64,000 nucleotides of DNA from Trochalopteron elliotii (GCA_024734555.1 JANPWX010000010.1:2793140-2857139), one strand, 5' to 3'; positions 49,836 to 63,034 are shown, counted from the first letter of the stretch. The notes: generated by a model not told the origin, from the letters alone. Program-made: numbers and translations.

Positions 49836-51339
49836 CTTACAGTTAAACAAAGAAGGAGAGAAAAAGGAAGTATCAGTCTAGGAAGAAATAGGCCAAACAA
49901 GTGGAAATTACAATTATTTTGAAGTGAGCAAGCAGAATGGCTAAATTCTTATTTAAGAATTAGAAATAAAGAAGTGATGAGCGGATTTGACAGGTATTTA
50001 GGTACAAAAATCATTCCCTTCCTTGGAAAGTGAAAATGACACTGAAAAAGTCCTCTCCACATTAGTCCCATAGCTCAGGAGTCCCTGCAGCCCCACCTCC
50101 TCTTTCAGTAGCCATCTCTGCTAGTCTCTATTTCCCCTCTCCTTCGTTCTTAGCCTGCTACTCTATTTGGCCTCAGTTCCCTTGTAGAAACTCTTGCAAT
50201 TGTGTTGTATCAGACCTCCTTGTGTCTGGGGTGTCCAAATCCTTTGGTCAAAGACTGAGATGGAATGGATTTCACATCTCGCTGAGAGCATGTGTGCAGA
50301 AGCACAGAGGTCAGTGCAGCCCTGGGACACCACACTGATGATAGGATGTGCTGCTGACTCTCCCTTGCAAAACTTTAGGGCCAGCCATGGCTGGAGCAGC
50401 AGGGAAGATTAATCTTTGTTGAAAGCTTTATTTGGGTAAAGAGGCCTTCTACAACTTCACTTTCATTTGTATTGATCAGTACAGAACATTGGGAGCATTA
50501 GAAGCATTAGAAGCAATGAAACAGTAACAAGCAAAGCCATTGGACACTGGTGTCTGAAAGAAGGAAGAAATATTCCTCACTTCCTAGTGGGTCACTCTAA
50601 AACTGGCCTCATGAAAGATCTTCTGAAGCCTATTAGCTAAGGCACATCCTGTGAGAAATCCTCTTAGAGGAGTGGAGGTGACAATGTAGCTGATATTACT
50701 GTTCCCCGGACTGCAGTCATAGAGAAACAGGGCTAGGAGGGGGTATTAAGAGTTCAGTGGGGCCATGCCCTTTATCTCAAGAAAGGATCAAGTCGTTCCA
50801 TGTCATATGTCACCAGGCAGACATGATGTTAATATGCTCTTGAAGACTTTCTATGATAAAGATGCCACAACCTTCTCAGAGAATTTATACCTCAGCCAAA
50901 TTTTAACTCAAATTCTCAAGGATGTACTTTGGCCCATGGCTTTTTCCCCCATTCAGTATGGGAATGAAGATAAGAATATTCCCTTCTCTGTCTGCCTTCA
51001 TGTCATCGCATATCATGCCCTCTCAATCCACAGTTTTTCAGGCTAAAGCATGTTTATTTGATTAGTTGGATCCAGTAAAATCTCAATAATAATCTCTATC
51101 AGAATGGGTGCTTGAGTATACACAGACATGTATATTTTGATGATCATCTCAACTTCTGGAGTTGGACAACACAGGGCTATGAGGACTTCCATGAGTCTGA
51201 AAGTACTCCAGCACAAAAGAGCTGATAGAAATGACCTGTGAAAGGAGGATCTCCCTTCTACCCATTTATACCCCAAAGCTGTTGGTCTGTTTTCGGGTGT
51301 CCTCAAAACACTGGTCCATATTTGGCCAAGAAACTTCTC
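49836..51339. other. Intergenic, possible old CR1 remnant
   Basis: Near 50860-50900, GATGCCACAACCTTCTCAG faintly resembles an old CR1 segment. Otherwise nothing is recognised. Confidence 0.5.
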
Positions 51340-51470
51340 ATGTGGCAGATTGCTGAAGACCTGCAACATGGTTTTGTTGAAAATGTCTCTGCCCATGGAA
51401 GAAGGGAGAGTTGGAATAGATGATATTTCAAGGTCCCTTACAACCCAAACCATTCTCTGATTCTATGATA
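51340..51470 (+). mobile_element. CR1 LINE 3' end
   Basis: Final part with GTCTCTGCCCATGG and the CCATTCTCTGATTCTATGAT terminus. Confidence 0.7.
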
Positions 51471-52299
51471 AACTTTTCTTAGAACACTCCAGAAATGTGG
51501 GATGAGATGAAGAATTGTTGAAAGGCTCTGTAGAGAGTAAAGACAATCTCAGGTGACTAGATTAGCATTTTCTGGCCTGTTCCTGCAGCTGTGGCGTGCA
51601 CAGGGAGCATCTGCAGAAACAGTCTTGTTGCAGTCAGCATGACTCCCTGGTGAATAAAGGTTGTCAGATTGAGTCTGTCTGGTGCCTACAACCCACATGC
51701 ATGTGTGGAACAACGCTCCTGGGACCTGTAGGAGTTGTGAAATAAAGTTGGCACCCTCTTCCTGCAGACTTTGTTAATTCTTAGTTTTTTATAGTTTTAT
51801 ATTTGATTGTGATGCAGTCCCCTAAATTTCACAGCATGGCAGACTCAGGCAGCTCTAGTCCATCACATGTAATCACATCACATGTAATCTCTACATCAAT
51901 TCCTGCAGTAGCAGGGCTGTAAAAAACATTATAGAAACTACATGATTTTCATATTTCAAGCTATTCTAACACAGTGGGGAGGTTCAGGTTATTGCTCAGA
52001 TTGGCTGACCCAAGAGAAATTAAGATTCAGCCTCCCACAGTATGTCCACAAATCCTTTCTGCCCTGCAACATGCAAAGTGCAGTGGGTGTTAGCTGCCTT
52101 TCTGAGGGAAGGAGAGGAATTTCTATTGCAAGATCCTTCTTCATCCACAATGGGGAGGTATTTTCAACCATGCATGGCTTCTGAGCCAGCATAGAATATC
52201 CAACCACACATGAGTCAAAGACGCAGAGAAAAAGGTGTTTTGGCATCAGAGCCCTGTCAAGCAGTGTCTTTTGGGTTTTTTTTTTAATAGCAAGGGGTG

Positions 52300-52745
52300 C
52301 TTAGGGTGTCCAGAGAAGGACAATGGAGCTGGAGAAGGGACTGGGGCACAAGTCCTATAAGGAGTATATGAAGGACATAGCGGGGGCTTAGCCTAGAGAA
52401 AAGGAGTCTCAGGGGGGACCATCCCTCCCTCTACAGCTCCCTGAAAAGAGGGTGGAGCCAGGGGGAGGTTGGGCTCTTCTCCCATGAAACAAGTGACAGG
52501 ACAAGAGAAAACAGTCTCAAGTTATGGGGGTTTAGGTTGGATATCATGGAAAATGTCTTCACTAAAACGGTGGTCAGGCATTGGAACAGGTGGTGGAATC
52601 ATCATTCCTGAAACTGAGAGGTGTGTGAATGTGGCACTTTGGGACATGGTTTAGTGTTGCCCTTGGTAGTGCTAGGGGAGTGGTTGGACTCAATAATCTT
52701 AGAGGGCTTTTCCAACCTAAAGGATTCTATGACTCTATGACTTTA
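52300..52745 (+). mobile_element. CR1 LINE 3' end
   Basis: GAGGGTGGAGCCAGG subfamily, from TGTCCAGAGAAGGACAATGG to GATTCTATGACTCTATGAC. Confidence 0.82.
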
Positions 52746-53246
52746 GGACTCTAAGTGCCTAAGAAGAAACCAGGCTGCAGAAAGAACATTAGGAGAAAGT
52801 CAGGTAGGTCCTGACACTTTGCTCTATGATTCTATGCTTTTCCTCTTTGCATCTGCATTTCCAATTTTGTAATTGAGCATTTAACTTTTTCTATGCTAAA
52901 ATAACCCTCAATTTTAATTGGTGTGGTGGCTGGTGAGCACACTTGTTCTGAAACAGCAAACTAAAGAATTGAAAACAAGCCCTAAAACTTCGCTCCATCT
53001 ATTTCTGTAGCATAGAGATGCAGCTTTTTATAAACAGAGGTACTTCAGGGCAAGAATATTTGTGCCATTTGTGTCTCCCAGACTACTGACAGTGATGCTG
53101 TCCTGCATTCAGAAGAGAGAGCTCTGGGACAGGGTGAAAGGAGGCAAAATGATCTTTGCAAGGCATAATTAGCAAGCAGGGGTTTGATTGCAGCTGTTCT
53201 CAAAGGTGAAGGCTTCAAAATGAGCATCTGCAGCAGATCTGGGGCC

Positions 53247-53440
53247 TTTTTTGCATGTCCTGCTAAATTCCAGATCATTATTACTGATTTGTGTTGCAAG
53301 AGCTTCTTACTCATGGTCCAAGGAGTATCACAGTAAGTTTTGATTTTTTGCATGTCCTGCTAAATTCCAGATCATTATTACTGATTTGTGTTGCAAGAGC
53401 TTCTTACTCATGGTCCAAGGAGTATCACAGTAAGTTTTGA
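53247..53440. repeat. 97-bp exact tandem duplication
   Basis: 53247-53343 and 53344-53440 are identical as read, head to tail, and similarity stops sharply after the second copy. This implies a very recent event or an assembly artefact. Confidence 0.95.
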
Positions 53441-53963
53441 TTTGGTATCACAATCCTGTGTTGTAGCTGGAAGTTGCAGACAGACTTAGACAAAGAGGAA
53501 AATCTGTGAAAATACAGGGAGAAAAAGGTTAAATCTCTGGTAGAAATGCTGAAATCAGACTTCCAGCATGCCTGGGGAGGAAGAGCATTCTTGGGAAAGG
53601 AGATTTGCTCAGTCTGAGACCCTCTTGAGTCCCCTTGTTTGGCTTCCAGCCCCTCATCAGCAGAAACCATTTGGTTCAAGACCTCAAAGGGCAGCTTGGA
53701 CAGACTAATGTGGGCCTCTGCACTACTCATAATGCACAGGTAGGTGGGTGACAGTGTATTCCCAAGCCTGTGGGCAGACCCACATCTCACACAATCGGGA
53801 AAATGGTGCAGCAGGTGGCCATGTATTTCTTCTCTTCCACTTTTCCACCACACAAAGCCCACAGAAGTTCTGGTCCTGCAGACTAAGGATGGGCCAGGGC
53901 AGCTCAGACTGGAGGAAGTTTCAGCCTCAACATTTCAGGGCCGGCATCAAAGAGTCATGGGAT

Positions 53964-54420
53964 CATAAAATAGTCTGGGTTGCAAGAGACCTTAAATCTC
54001 ATCTCATTCCACCCAACATAGGCAGGGACACCTTACACTGGACCATGTTGCTCCAAACCCCATCCAACCTGGCCTTGAACACTTCCAGGCATGGGGCATC
54101 CACAGCTTTTGTGGGCAACCTGTGCCAGGGCCTCACCACTCTCATCACCAAGAATCTCCTCCCAATATCCCATCTAACCCTATCCTCTGGCAGTGGGAAG
54201 CCCTTCCCCCTTGTCCTGTCATTCCAGACCCTTGTCCAAAGTCCCTCTCCAGCTCTCTTGTAGGTCCCCTTTAGTACAGGAAGGCTGCTGGAAGATCTCC
54301 CCTATCCCTGTGCTCTCATGCATATCCCCTTCCTCTTCTCCTTTGAGATCTACGTCCTGGGGGGTCATCCATGTGCAGCCTTCACCTCCTCTCCTCCCAC
54401 TGAGGCAAAACCCTAGATGT
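53964..54420 (-). mobile_element. CR1 LINE 3' end
   Basis: Reverse copy starting ATCATAAAATAGTCTGGGTT, well preserved through AGTCCCTCTCCAGCTCTC. The right edge is approximate. Confidence 0.8.
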
Positions 54421-56454
54421 AGACACGAACTTAATAACAAACCAATGTCTGTTGCCTCCAAACTACACCTCCCAGTCTGCAGTCCTAAGTAACCCTTCCT
54501 AACATCTTAAAAGGGCCACAAGCATCCTTCCATAGGAGGGATCCATCCTCCCTTTCTAAAAACCTACAGCTGTTCTCCAGTGAAGGGAAGAGACAAGCAG
54601 CTGACAACATGGCACAGAGATACACCAGCTTAAGGGAGACAGTCTTCTAAGAAACAACCCACAACCGCTTCCCATGGAGCAGACGTACCCAAAACATGTC
54701 ATGCTACAACCTTGAGAAACCAAGTGCCTGTGCAGCAGTGGGGAACTTGTCTCTCTGCCATGCAGTAAGGTGGTCTCTTCTCACCAGGCTACTTTGCAAA
54801 GCTGGGGTGCATCTTTCCTCCTTCCCTGCTTGAAGTCATCCTGTGCTCTGTGCGTGGCTGAAACCTTCAGGGAGGATTGCACAAATCTGGGGCAAAGGGA
54901 GGATTTCCCAACCTCTGCTTTTCTCTGCAATGGGTGCTGGTGCTGGGGGACCCCAAAGGGCTCAAGGAGGTTTGCTGCTATTGGTAAAATCCTTGGAAGC
55001 TGGAAAGCACAGGATGGGCTAATTCCATGGGGCAATTCTTGAATATGTCCTTGCAAACTGCAGCTGATCTGCTGGGTTAATTTCTACCTTTTAAAATAAT
55101 TTTTTTCCTTATGATCTTGGGACTGATGGATCCTGCACAGGACTGGGGCCATACCTGTCATGCCCAGGGTGGTGGAGAGCCCTTGAGAAGTCTGATTGGC
55201 TGAAAGATCAGGAGGGGAAGGACAACCTTGGCTAATAGCTTTAAAGCCTTGCTTATTGGCCCTTGCTGTGCCCAGGGGATGGAGGGTGTATGATGCTTTT
55301 GCTAGGAATTTGTCTGGCATGAGAGCTGGGATGGAGGCAGGGAGGCACTTGCCTTGGCTTCATCAGAAATGCATGGTGTGTGTGTTGCTGGTCACCTTTC
55401 CAAGATTTGTGCCTCAGTTTCCCCACCTGTGTTTGGAGACCGGTGCTGTCTGGTTGCAAACACAGAAAAAACCACAGAGGTTTGAGGATTTCTTGGGGAA
55501 GCCTTTAGGAAAATGCAATCTTCATCACTGGCAAGAGCTGAAAATCTTCATTTTTAGAGAAGTATAACAAGATGCTTTCTAAAAGATCATGAAAGTCTCC
55601 AACCCTTCAATAATAACTTTATTTACCTATTATGTTTAACCACTTTCCCATGTCTCATTCTCCCACACCTCTCTTAGCAAAGAAAACAAACCTTTTTAAG
55701 AAAAACACTAAAACCACCTTTTTTGGTCTGTGTGTGCCAATTCTTGTTTTATAAAACACCCTGCAATTGGATTAAAAGTGGAGCTCGTCTATTAGTAATT
55801 CTCATGTTCTCTCTCCTGTCTGAAGTAGTGCTCATTCAGCACAGGGGCCAAAGTTCTTTGGACATGAAGTTAATTTTTAGGTGCTCTAATTTTAGACGGC
55901 AGCTAGGCAGCTCTACCATGACTTGCTGCCAACAGCCAAAATCTTTGCTCTCTGACTTGCATAAATCTTCCTATTTATCTGCTGGGGAAAAGTGAGGGTG
56001 GGACTTTAAAAAAAAAAAAAATTAATGCCTTCTAGCACAAAGCTCACTGTGAAGTGTGTCTCTTGCAGTTTTGGCCTGAACTTTGCTTCCACTTGTGAAA
56101 AAAAGGAGGTGTAAGCACAGTTTAGAAGAGGAAGATATGGTCACATTTCAAAACCCCTGTTAAAATTAAATAATTTAACAACTGCAGGAACAAAAAAGGC
56201 AAGTGGTATGAAAACAGCTGATGCCAGCTTTGGGCTTCTAAGTGGTTGTACCATTAAGCAGTGAGTCGCAGAGGAAATACTCTTTGCTCCAATAATACAA
56301 AAATAGTGGCTGTGTACACTGAGCATGGAAGTTTGCAGTGTTGGTGCTCCTACCCCAGACAATACTTAATAGGTGGTGAGGAATCAGAACGGATACAGGA
56401 CCAGTGTCCAACAAGTGGACAGAAGAAATGTGGTATTTCCTCCTGTGCTGGACA
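54421..56454. other. Intergenic, nothing recognised
   Basis: Frames near 54770-55570 on both strands lack recognisable protein features. Confidence 0.55.
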
Positions 56455-56965
56455 CTGCTGAGGCACCTACAGTCCTGAGGGCAGTTCTGGGCCCCTTCCT
56501 CCTACAAAGACATTGAGGGGCTGGAGTGTGCCCAGAGAAGGGAACAGAGCTGGGAAAGGGTCTGGAGCACCAGAAGTGTCTGAGGGAGCTGGGGAGGCTC
56601 AGACTGGAGAAAAGGAGGCTCAAGGGGCCCTTGTCACTCTCCATAACTCCTGACAGTGGGGTAGAACCAGGTGGGAGTCGGGCTCTGCCCCCAGGAAACA
56701 AGTGACAGAACGATAGGAAGCAGCTTCAATTTGCCCCAGGTGTGGTTTAGGTTGGATATAAGAGAAAATTTCTTCCCTGAGAGAGTTGTCAGGCATTATA
56801 ATAGTCTGCCCAGGAAAGTGGTGCGATCACCATCTCTGGAAGTGTTTGAAAGGCATGTGGATGTGGTACATCTATGGTGTAGTGGAGGCCTTGGCAGTTT
56901 AACAGTTGGACATGATGATCTTAGAGGGCTTTTTCATCTCAAATGATTGTGTGATTCCATGCCCA
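56455..56965 (+). mobile_element. CR1 LINE 3' end
   Basis: Long copy from the GCTGAGGCACCTACAG region to AAATGATTGTGTGATTCCAT. Confidence 0.82.
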
Positions 56966-57094
56966 TTCGGGTTTTACCCTCTGTTTGTCCCTTTCTTGCA
57001 TCAGTGGTCTGGTCATCAGTCAAATTTGCTTTCAACACAGTGGATAAATTCAGGCTTTGACCCAGCAGCTAAATAAATGCCTGTTCTTCCTTAG

Positions 57095-57265
57095 TTTCTC
57101 TCCTGGGGATGTCCCAGGATGCAAAAGTCCCAGGGATGTGTTGGCAGGGGTTTTGAACAACGTGGTCTAGTGGAAGGTGTCCCTGCCCACAGCAGAGGGC
57201 TGGAATGGATGATCTTTAAGGTCACTTCCAACCCAAACCATTCTGTGATTCTGTGATTTTATGTG
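57095..57265 (+). mobile_element. CR1 LINE 3' end
   Basis: Final ~150 bp, with GGTCTAGTGGAAGGTGTCCC and a TTCTGTGATTCTGTGATTTT terminus. Confidence 0.8.
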
Positions 57266-57799
57266 TCAATGTACTCCTAAGGTGCCCATAGCTGCAGAAA
57301 TCCCTCTAGAGAACAAGGTTTGCAAAGCTCTGTCATGCAAACATCCCCTTCCCAAAGAAATTCTTTGAACAAAAAGCCTGATAAATACCTGGGAGATAAC
57401 AGCTGGATATGACACCATCAGGAAGGGTGTAAAGCACAAGTTGGCTGAAAATCAAGCCATGAGCTGAGGGCTTGGACAGTTTTTTGGTCACATGAGGTGG
57501 ATCCTCCACATGCAAAGATCAACCAGTTTAATGAACATGGTGGTGCTCGGATGTCTGCAGGTCTCTCAGCATGGGCTCTGCTGAGGTCTCCTGGAGAGGG
57601 AGGCATTGCTCCCTGCTCATCCAGCTCCTTCTGGCTCTGGACATGGTAGCATGTGTCTTGGTACCCATGCAAAACATTAGCCAATGTCACTGGACCATGC
57701 TGATGACCTGGCCCAGAATTTCATGCATCTGTAACACATTATCCTGTTATGCTCCTGTTAGAAAGTGCATGATGGCTTTAAAATGAAAAAATAGCAGCT

Positions 57800-58026
57800 T
57801 TAGAGTAGAGATTAAGAAGAAATTCCCACGAGGCCCTGACACAGGTTGTCCAGAGAAGCTGTGGTTGTCCCATCCTTGGAGGTGTTCAAAGCCAGGTAGG
57901 ATGGGGCTTGGAACAACATAGGAAGTTGCTCCTCTTCGTAGCGGGGGGGGGGTTGGGACTAGAAGATCTTTAATGTCCCTTCTAATTCAAACCATTCTGT
58001 GTTTTTATGATCCTATAATTCTGTGA
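57800..58026 (+). mobile_element. CR1 LINE 3' end
   Basis: Final ~220 bp with AGAGAAGCTGTGGTTGTCCC, a G-run at 57944-57952, and ATCCTATAATTCTGTGATC at the end. Confidence 0.8.
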
Positions 58027-59439
58027 TCAGTGGCTGTCATTTGCACAACAAAGAATGGGCCGTGCACAATTTGTTAATGGGTTCAGAGATACCCACACCC
58101 TGGTTGACACTTATTTTGGTGTGGCTGGTTCTGGCTCATATGGCAGGCACTTCTATGGTGATTGAACATTGGAAAGTACCAGTCTGGGCTCCTAAAATCA
58201 TAACACCTATCTCAGAAGTATGGACAGAGAAGACAGTCCAGGCACTGATGTGAACCTGGGGTGACAGAACACTTCCACCCACCCACAAGAACAAACAGGA
58301 CTTGAAGGATTCTACCAGAAGCCACAGCCAGAAGCAGGAGAGACCCAAGGGGAGCTTTGAAGCTCATGAATTCAATAATAAGGAAAAGGGTGAAGGACCA
58401 AGCGTGAAATTCCTACAATCACCTAAATCTGCATTGTTTCTTCATAAGGATAGAGCAGCCTAGTTCCCCAGTAAGCTTGTGCCTCAGTTTCCCTCTCCAT
58501 ACCCTCGGGTTACACAGCTTTTGGGTTTATTTGAATTTCTGTAGGGAAGCAGGTGATGTCTGGGGATGTGGGAACACACCTCTTCTCCCTTAGCTCAAGA
58601 TTTAGTTCATCACTCAGGTGATGTATGAGCCAACAGCACACTTCCATAAATATTACTTAGAATGTGAAGTGTTCCCATTGAGGTAGGAAAACGATCAAAA
58701 GACAGATGAATCCTCCACTGACTTTCTGCTACCTCAGTACAAAATGCTAAAAATACCTTCAGGGAGGTGATGGATGGACCTTCAAAAAGACAGGAGCAGA
58801 TGTCCAGGAGCATAATTTTGTCAATATTGATGTTTGTGAGAGCCTCCCAAGTGGCACGTGGAGACTCAGGTTACATTTTGGGCTGATTCTTCCTAGCCTC
58901 CTGTGCCTAAATTAACTGGCAAAGAAAAAGGACACAATGTTTTGGAGGGAAAGCGGGGAACATCCTCAGTGACACAGGGTGCAAACAAAGTAAGCACCAA
59001 TGCTACATTTATGGCAGGAAGAAAAATACTTACTGTAAGAGTAAGAAGGGGTCTTGTCACTGTTTTGCCTGCTTGGCATCCTGACAAAGCAAATCTTGCT
59101 GGTTGGCTGACTCAGGTTCAAACTCCTTGTTAAACCCCAGCTCTTACTGTCTGGCTTGCTGTTCACTGATGATAAGGCTTACATTGCTTCCTGTGAGGGG
59201 ATGATTATGGTTCAGAGGAGCATACAGGGATGAAAGCAGGCATGATCTGGAGGTCCCTGTGGTCTGGAAGGAGCTCTTTGGTGGGGCTTAATTTGGCAGA
59301 ACAAACTTGGTGTTGCGAAGTCCTCCTGCTGAATGCAAGGTTTTCCCTTTCCATGAGGATGGTCCTCATGCACAAGTAGTCTGCAGAGAGAGCAGAAAGA
59401 CATTTCCAATTTGAATTCATCCCACTGCAGACATCAGAA
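58027..59439. other. Intergenic, nothing recognised
   Basis: Unique-looking sequence with short frames only. Confidence 0.55.
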
Positions 59440-59900
59440 GAGGTGGCGGAGCATGTCTAAAGACTGGCACTAAAGCTGAGGAAGAGTCTGGAGCTCAAGT
59501 CATATGAGCAACAGCTGAGAGAGCTGCAGAGGCTTAGACTGGAGAAAAGGAGGCTGGGAAGGGACGTTCTCATTCTGTGCAAGACAAGAGGGTGGAGCAA
59601 GGTGGGAGTCAGGCTGTGCTCCCATGGAATGAGGGACAGGATGAGAGAAAACAGCAGCAAGTTGCCGCAGGGGAGGTTTAAATTGGATATTAGGGAAAAT
59701 TTCTTCATGGAAAGATTGTCAAGCCCTGGCAGATTCTGCCCAGGGCAGTGTTGGAGTCCCCATCCCTGGAGGGACATAACAGGCATGCAGAAATGGCATC
59801 TGGGGACACAGGTTAGTAGTGGGCTTGGAAGTGCTGGGGCACTGGCTGGAGTCGATCTCAGAGAGTTTTTTCCAACCCAAACGATTCTGTGATTCTACAA
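59440..59900 (+). mobile_element. CR1 LINE 3' end
   Basis: GAGGGTGGAGCAAGG subfamily copy, ending CGATTCTGTGATTCTAC. It abuts the region before the CpG-rich unit. Confidence 0.82.
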
Positions 59901-60129
59901 AATAAACACTGAGTTGGACCTGATAGTGGTATCTGAGCTATGGTCTCTACACCAGAAACAGATCTATCGTCTCCTGAGAAGGGCCAATCTGATTTTTATT
60001 TATGCCTCAACGTATGTTACACAGGAGGTGAAAGATTCCTATGAAGACTGTACTGGCATCCCTATCCCCAGGAGAGGCTTCACTCGGCAGCCAATCAGGG
60101 CAGAGAAAATTTCCATGATTAAACAATGA

Positions 60130-60838
60130 TCACCTCCCTCCCTCCAGCCACTTGCCGCTTGGCGGGTCAAATGCCCGGATACCCGCGGAGAATGCCCGCC
60201 AAACATGCCGCGAGGCCAGGTTGTGGTAGGAGCCTTAGCACATAAAAGCAGCTAGCTGCTACACAACTGTGGCCGTTTCACTTTGGGTTGCTTGGGGCTC
60301 GCTCGGAGGGTTATCTTGGCCCTTCTGCCCCCGCCCTCGCGTCTTCTTCCCTGTGGTCCTGTTTCCCTGCTTCGCCCTGCTTGCACCGTTTCCGCGAACC
60401 AGCTCGTCACCGCGAAGACCTTGTGCACCGCAGCCGCCGCCGCCCGCATCCACCATCCAGCCGTCATCGTTGCCGCCGTCGTGATTACCGCGGCTGCTGC
60501 CATCGTGGTTCCCGCGGCTGCTGCCCGTGGCCGCCGTCCGCAGCTGTGGCTGGAGGCACGCTGCCTTGGGAAAATCGCGCTCACCCGCCGCGCAGACGCA
60601 CCGCGGTTCGCAGCGCGCACTCTCCGTCTGCCAAACGGACGCTGTCAAAGAGCCGCGGTTCTTGTGGTAATGCTGTCCCCGTCTTCTGTTTCTTTGTCCC
60701 CTCTTCCCCTCTCTGCTCCATTTCCTACCTTTCCTCCTCTCCCCTAGCAGGAACATTTCCCTTTTTTATCAATAAACGGTTCTCAGATATAATATTTCCG
60801 CGTTTGCGCGCTATTTTCGTCTGAGAAACCGATCAACA
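60130..60838 (+). mobile_element. CpG-rich unit with TATA-like box and AATAAA: candidate LTR, or promoter/first exon
   Basis: The GC- and CpG-rich block stands out from its AT-rich surroundings. CATAAAAG at 60241-60248 is followed by the 14-bp palindrome at 60247-60260, then a GCC/CCG-rich stretch (60425-60545) in which CCGCGGCTGCTGCC occurs twice (60488-60501 and 60512-60525), a pyrimidine-rich stretch, and AATAAA at 60771-60776. TATA, long transcribed part, polyadenylation signal and short tail ending CA fit an LTR. I could not find a matching target duplication, so a CpG-island promoter of an unknown transcript is the alternative. Frames on both strands here (up to 178 codons) look like by-products of GC composition. 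Confidence 0.45.
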
Positions 60839-61116
60839 GATCCACTTTCATAGCGGAACGGGATATCTTAGTAGGCTCAGGAGTCAGAATAGTGAAGAAA
60901 AGGCCTTTTTCAGATGCTGTGGTTGCAGCCTGTGCAGAGATTGCTGGATTGATGAATAGCCCTGGTAGCTGTAAATCCTCTATTTTTAAGACACATACCA
61001 ACTCTTGAAACAAAAATCTAAAAATACTACCGTCCTGAAAGAGGAAACTTGAAAATCCATAAGCACAGGTTTAACTCACACAGGTGAATGATTCTATGGT
61101 TATAAATCAGAGAAGG

Positions 61117-61610
61117 TGTTAGGAAAATTAATCCACAAACGCCAGAGTTTTATATCCAAAAAGGAGACAAAGAAGTCCTTTTACTTTATTACAATAAAGG
61201 GAGAGGCCATGGGGCATTTCCCCTGGGGTCTCTCAAATTTTGGAGGATGCAGCCTCCTATTTTATCCTAATTTCCGGGCCGTATTTCCCTCTCTCTTTCG
61301 CCACTGGCTGAAGTACTTGAGAGTTACAGACTTCCCGGAGTGCCTAATACCTAAAATTCCCCTTTAATGTATAACCCCCCTTTTAATTTTTAATTCTTAC
61401 AGAATTTATGGGTTTTCCCATTGTTTCTTTCATCTTTCAATATCCAATTTCATTTATCAGCAAACCTAGAGTTTGTTTGTAAAGGCATATATCTTCTTTT
61501 CCGTTCATCAATCAGTGGAATCTTTCCCATTGTTTCTTTTATCTCTCAGTGCTAGTTTTATCTACCAGCAGATCCACTGCTTGTTTGTAAAGACAAGTCT
61601 GTCATTCCTC
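61117..61610 (-). mobile_element. LTR copy B (right edge approximate)
   Basis: The partner of the copy at 24915, in the same orientation. On the minus strand it has a TATA-like box (plus 61255-61266), AATAAA (plus 61185-61190) and an end TTTTCCTAACA at 61117. Its right part carries two related ~100-bp units, each with a CCCATTGTTTCTTT-like start and a TTGTTTGTAAAG-like end; copy A has the second unit shortened. No retroviral genes follow. Confidence 0.75.
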
Positions 61611-62469
61611 TCAAAGTGAATTACAAAGATACATAAGCCCTACACTCGAGTTTAACGTGTTCTGACAAGCCAAATACAGGAAGTTTCTTATATACATCCA
61701 AGCCTCTGGGTGAAGACATTGAACACTGATTTTTTGAAAACAGGGCATTTTCTGCCTCTTAGTAGCTGTACAGAAACAAAGCTACAGAGCTGTACACCAA
61801 GTTCTGACAAGTATTGCAAATCCGCCCCACACCTTGCAAACTATTCCTGCAGTCTCTGAATAGAAGTGGGAAGGGAAAAATAAATGTATTCTCAGAAGCT
61901 TTATTCACTAGGCATTGCCCTAAAAATTCAGTACATTTATTAAAAAAAAGTGACTGCACAAGGATTCTTTGGTACTTCGCTGTGAGATTCTTAGACATTG
62001 CCACTGAACCCAGAAATAAAGGAGTCTAAAACTATAGTGAATTGTTCTTGGCTGCAGAGAGCCGGAGGACTAGCTTCTATCTGGGTTTCTCTGTTCACAG
62101 CCCATGTTTTCAGACTCATGTAAAGTAATAGTAGGGTATTTGAAAAAATGTTATTGTTCAAGAACAATCATGCCAGACACAAAGGTTAATAACAGACAAA
62201 GTTGTGTATCTCCTGCGTCTACCAAAACATCAAGAAAACAAGTCCTGGGTATTTCCAAAACCATCTATCAGACCAGCAGCCGGTGGGGGCTTCTTGTTGG
62301 GAAAAACATCCTTGTGGGGACACAGCCAAGGTATTTCTAATCTATTATTTGGGACTGTTTGCTGATTTTCAGTGATTGGGATGGGAGAGGAAAAAAAAAA
62401 CTTCAGGACAAGTACTGATAAAAGAAGTGAGATACTGCACTGCCTTGCTCAAGCAGTGGGAGTCAAAGA
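61611..62469. other. Intergenic after LTR copy B
   Basis: No retroviral coding remnant and no second LTR could be seen, so copy B looks like a solo LTR or fragment. Confidence 0.5.
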
Positions 62470-62770
62470 ATCCAAAAATGGTTTGGTTTGCAAAGGTCTT
62501 TAAAGCCTATCTTCTTCCAACCCCCTGCCAAGTGCAGGGACACCTTACACTAGACCAGGTTGCTCTGAGCCCCATCCTGTCTGCCCTTAAACACTTCTAG
62601 GCTTGGGGCAGCCACAGCTTCTCTGGGCAACCTGTGCCTGGGCCTCACCACCCTCACAGACAAGAATTACTTCCCAATATCCCATCTAACCCTGCCCTCT
62701 GTCAGTTTAAAGGGGTTCCCCTGTTTGTGTCACTGCATGCCCTTGTGAAGGTAGAGGCTATTCTGGGGGT
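62470..62770 (-). mobile_element. CR1 LINE 3' end
   Basis: Reverse copy including CACCTTACACTAGACCAGG and CCTGTGCCTGGGCCTCACC. Confidence 0.8.
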
Positions 62771-63034
62771 CAGTTATATCATCAGTTTGAGACTGAAGCT
62801 TTCCTTCCTTACAAGAAACTTGGTGATACAATTTGCAACTTCAAGTCACAAAGCAGCTGCTGGGGCTGAGGCTATCTATGGTGGTTGCATCTTTACTCCT
62901 GACAGTTGTAATAATCCATGAAGCATGAAATTATTTTATTATTATTTATTTATTTAAATTTGAATGCATCCATCTAGGCTGGGATACCATTACAGTATAT
63001 GGAGCAAGAAAAAACAGCCCAGAAAACCCCCATG

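Noticed and set aside
60252..60824. Frames of 122-178 codons on both strands in the CpG-rich unit
   Set aside because: Overlapping frames in several phases with Ala/Arg-rich composition follow from GC and triplet content. No domain is seen.
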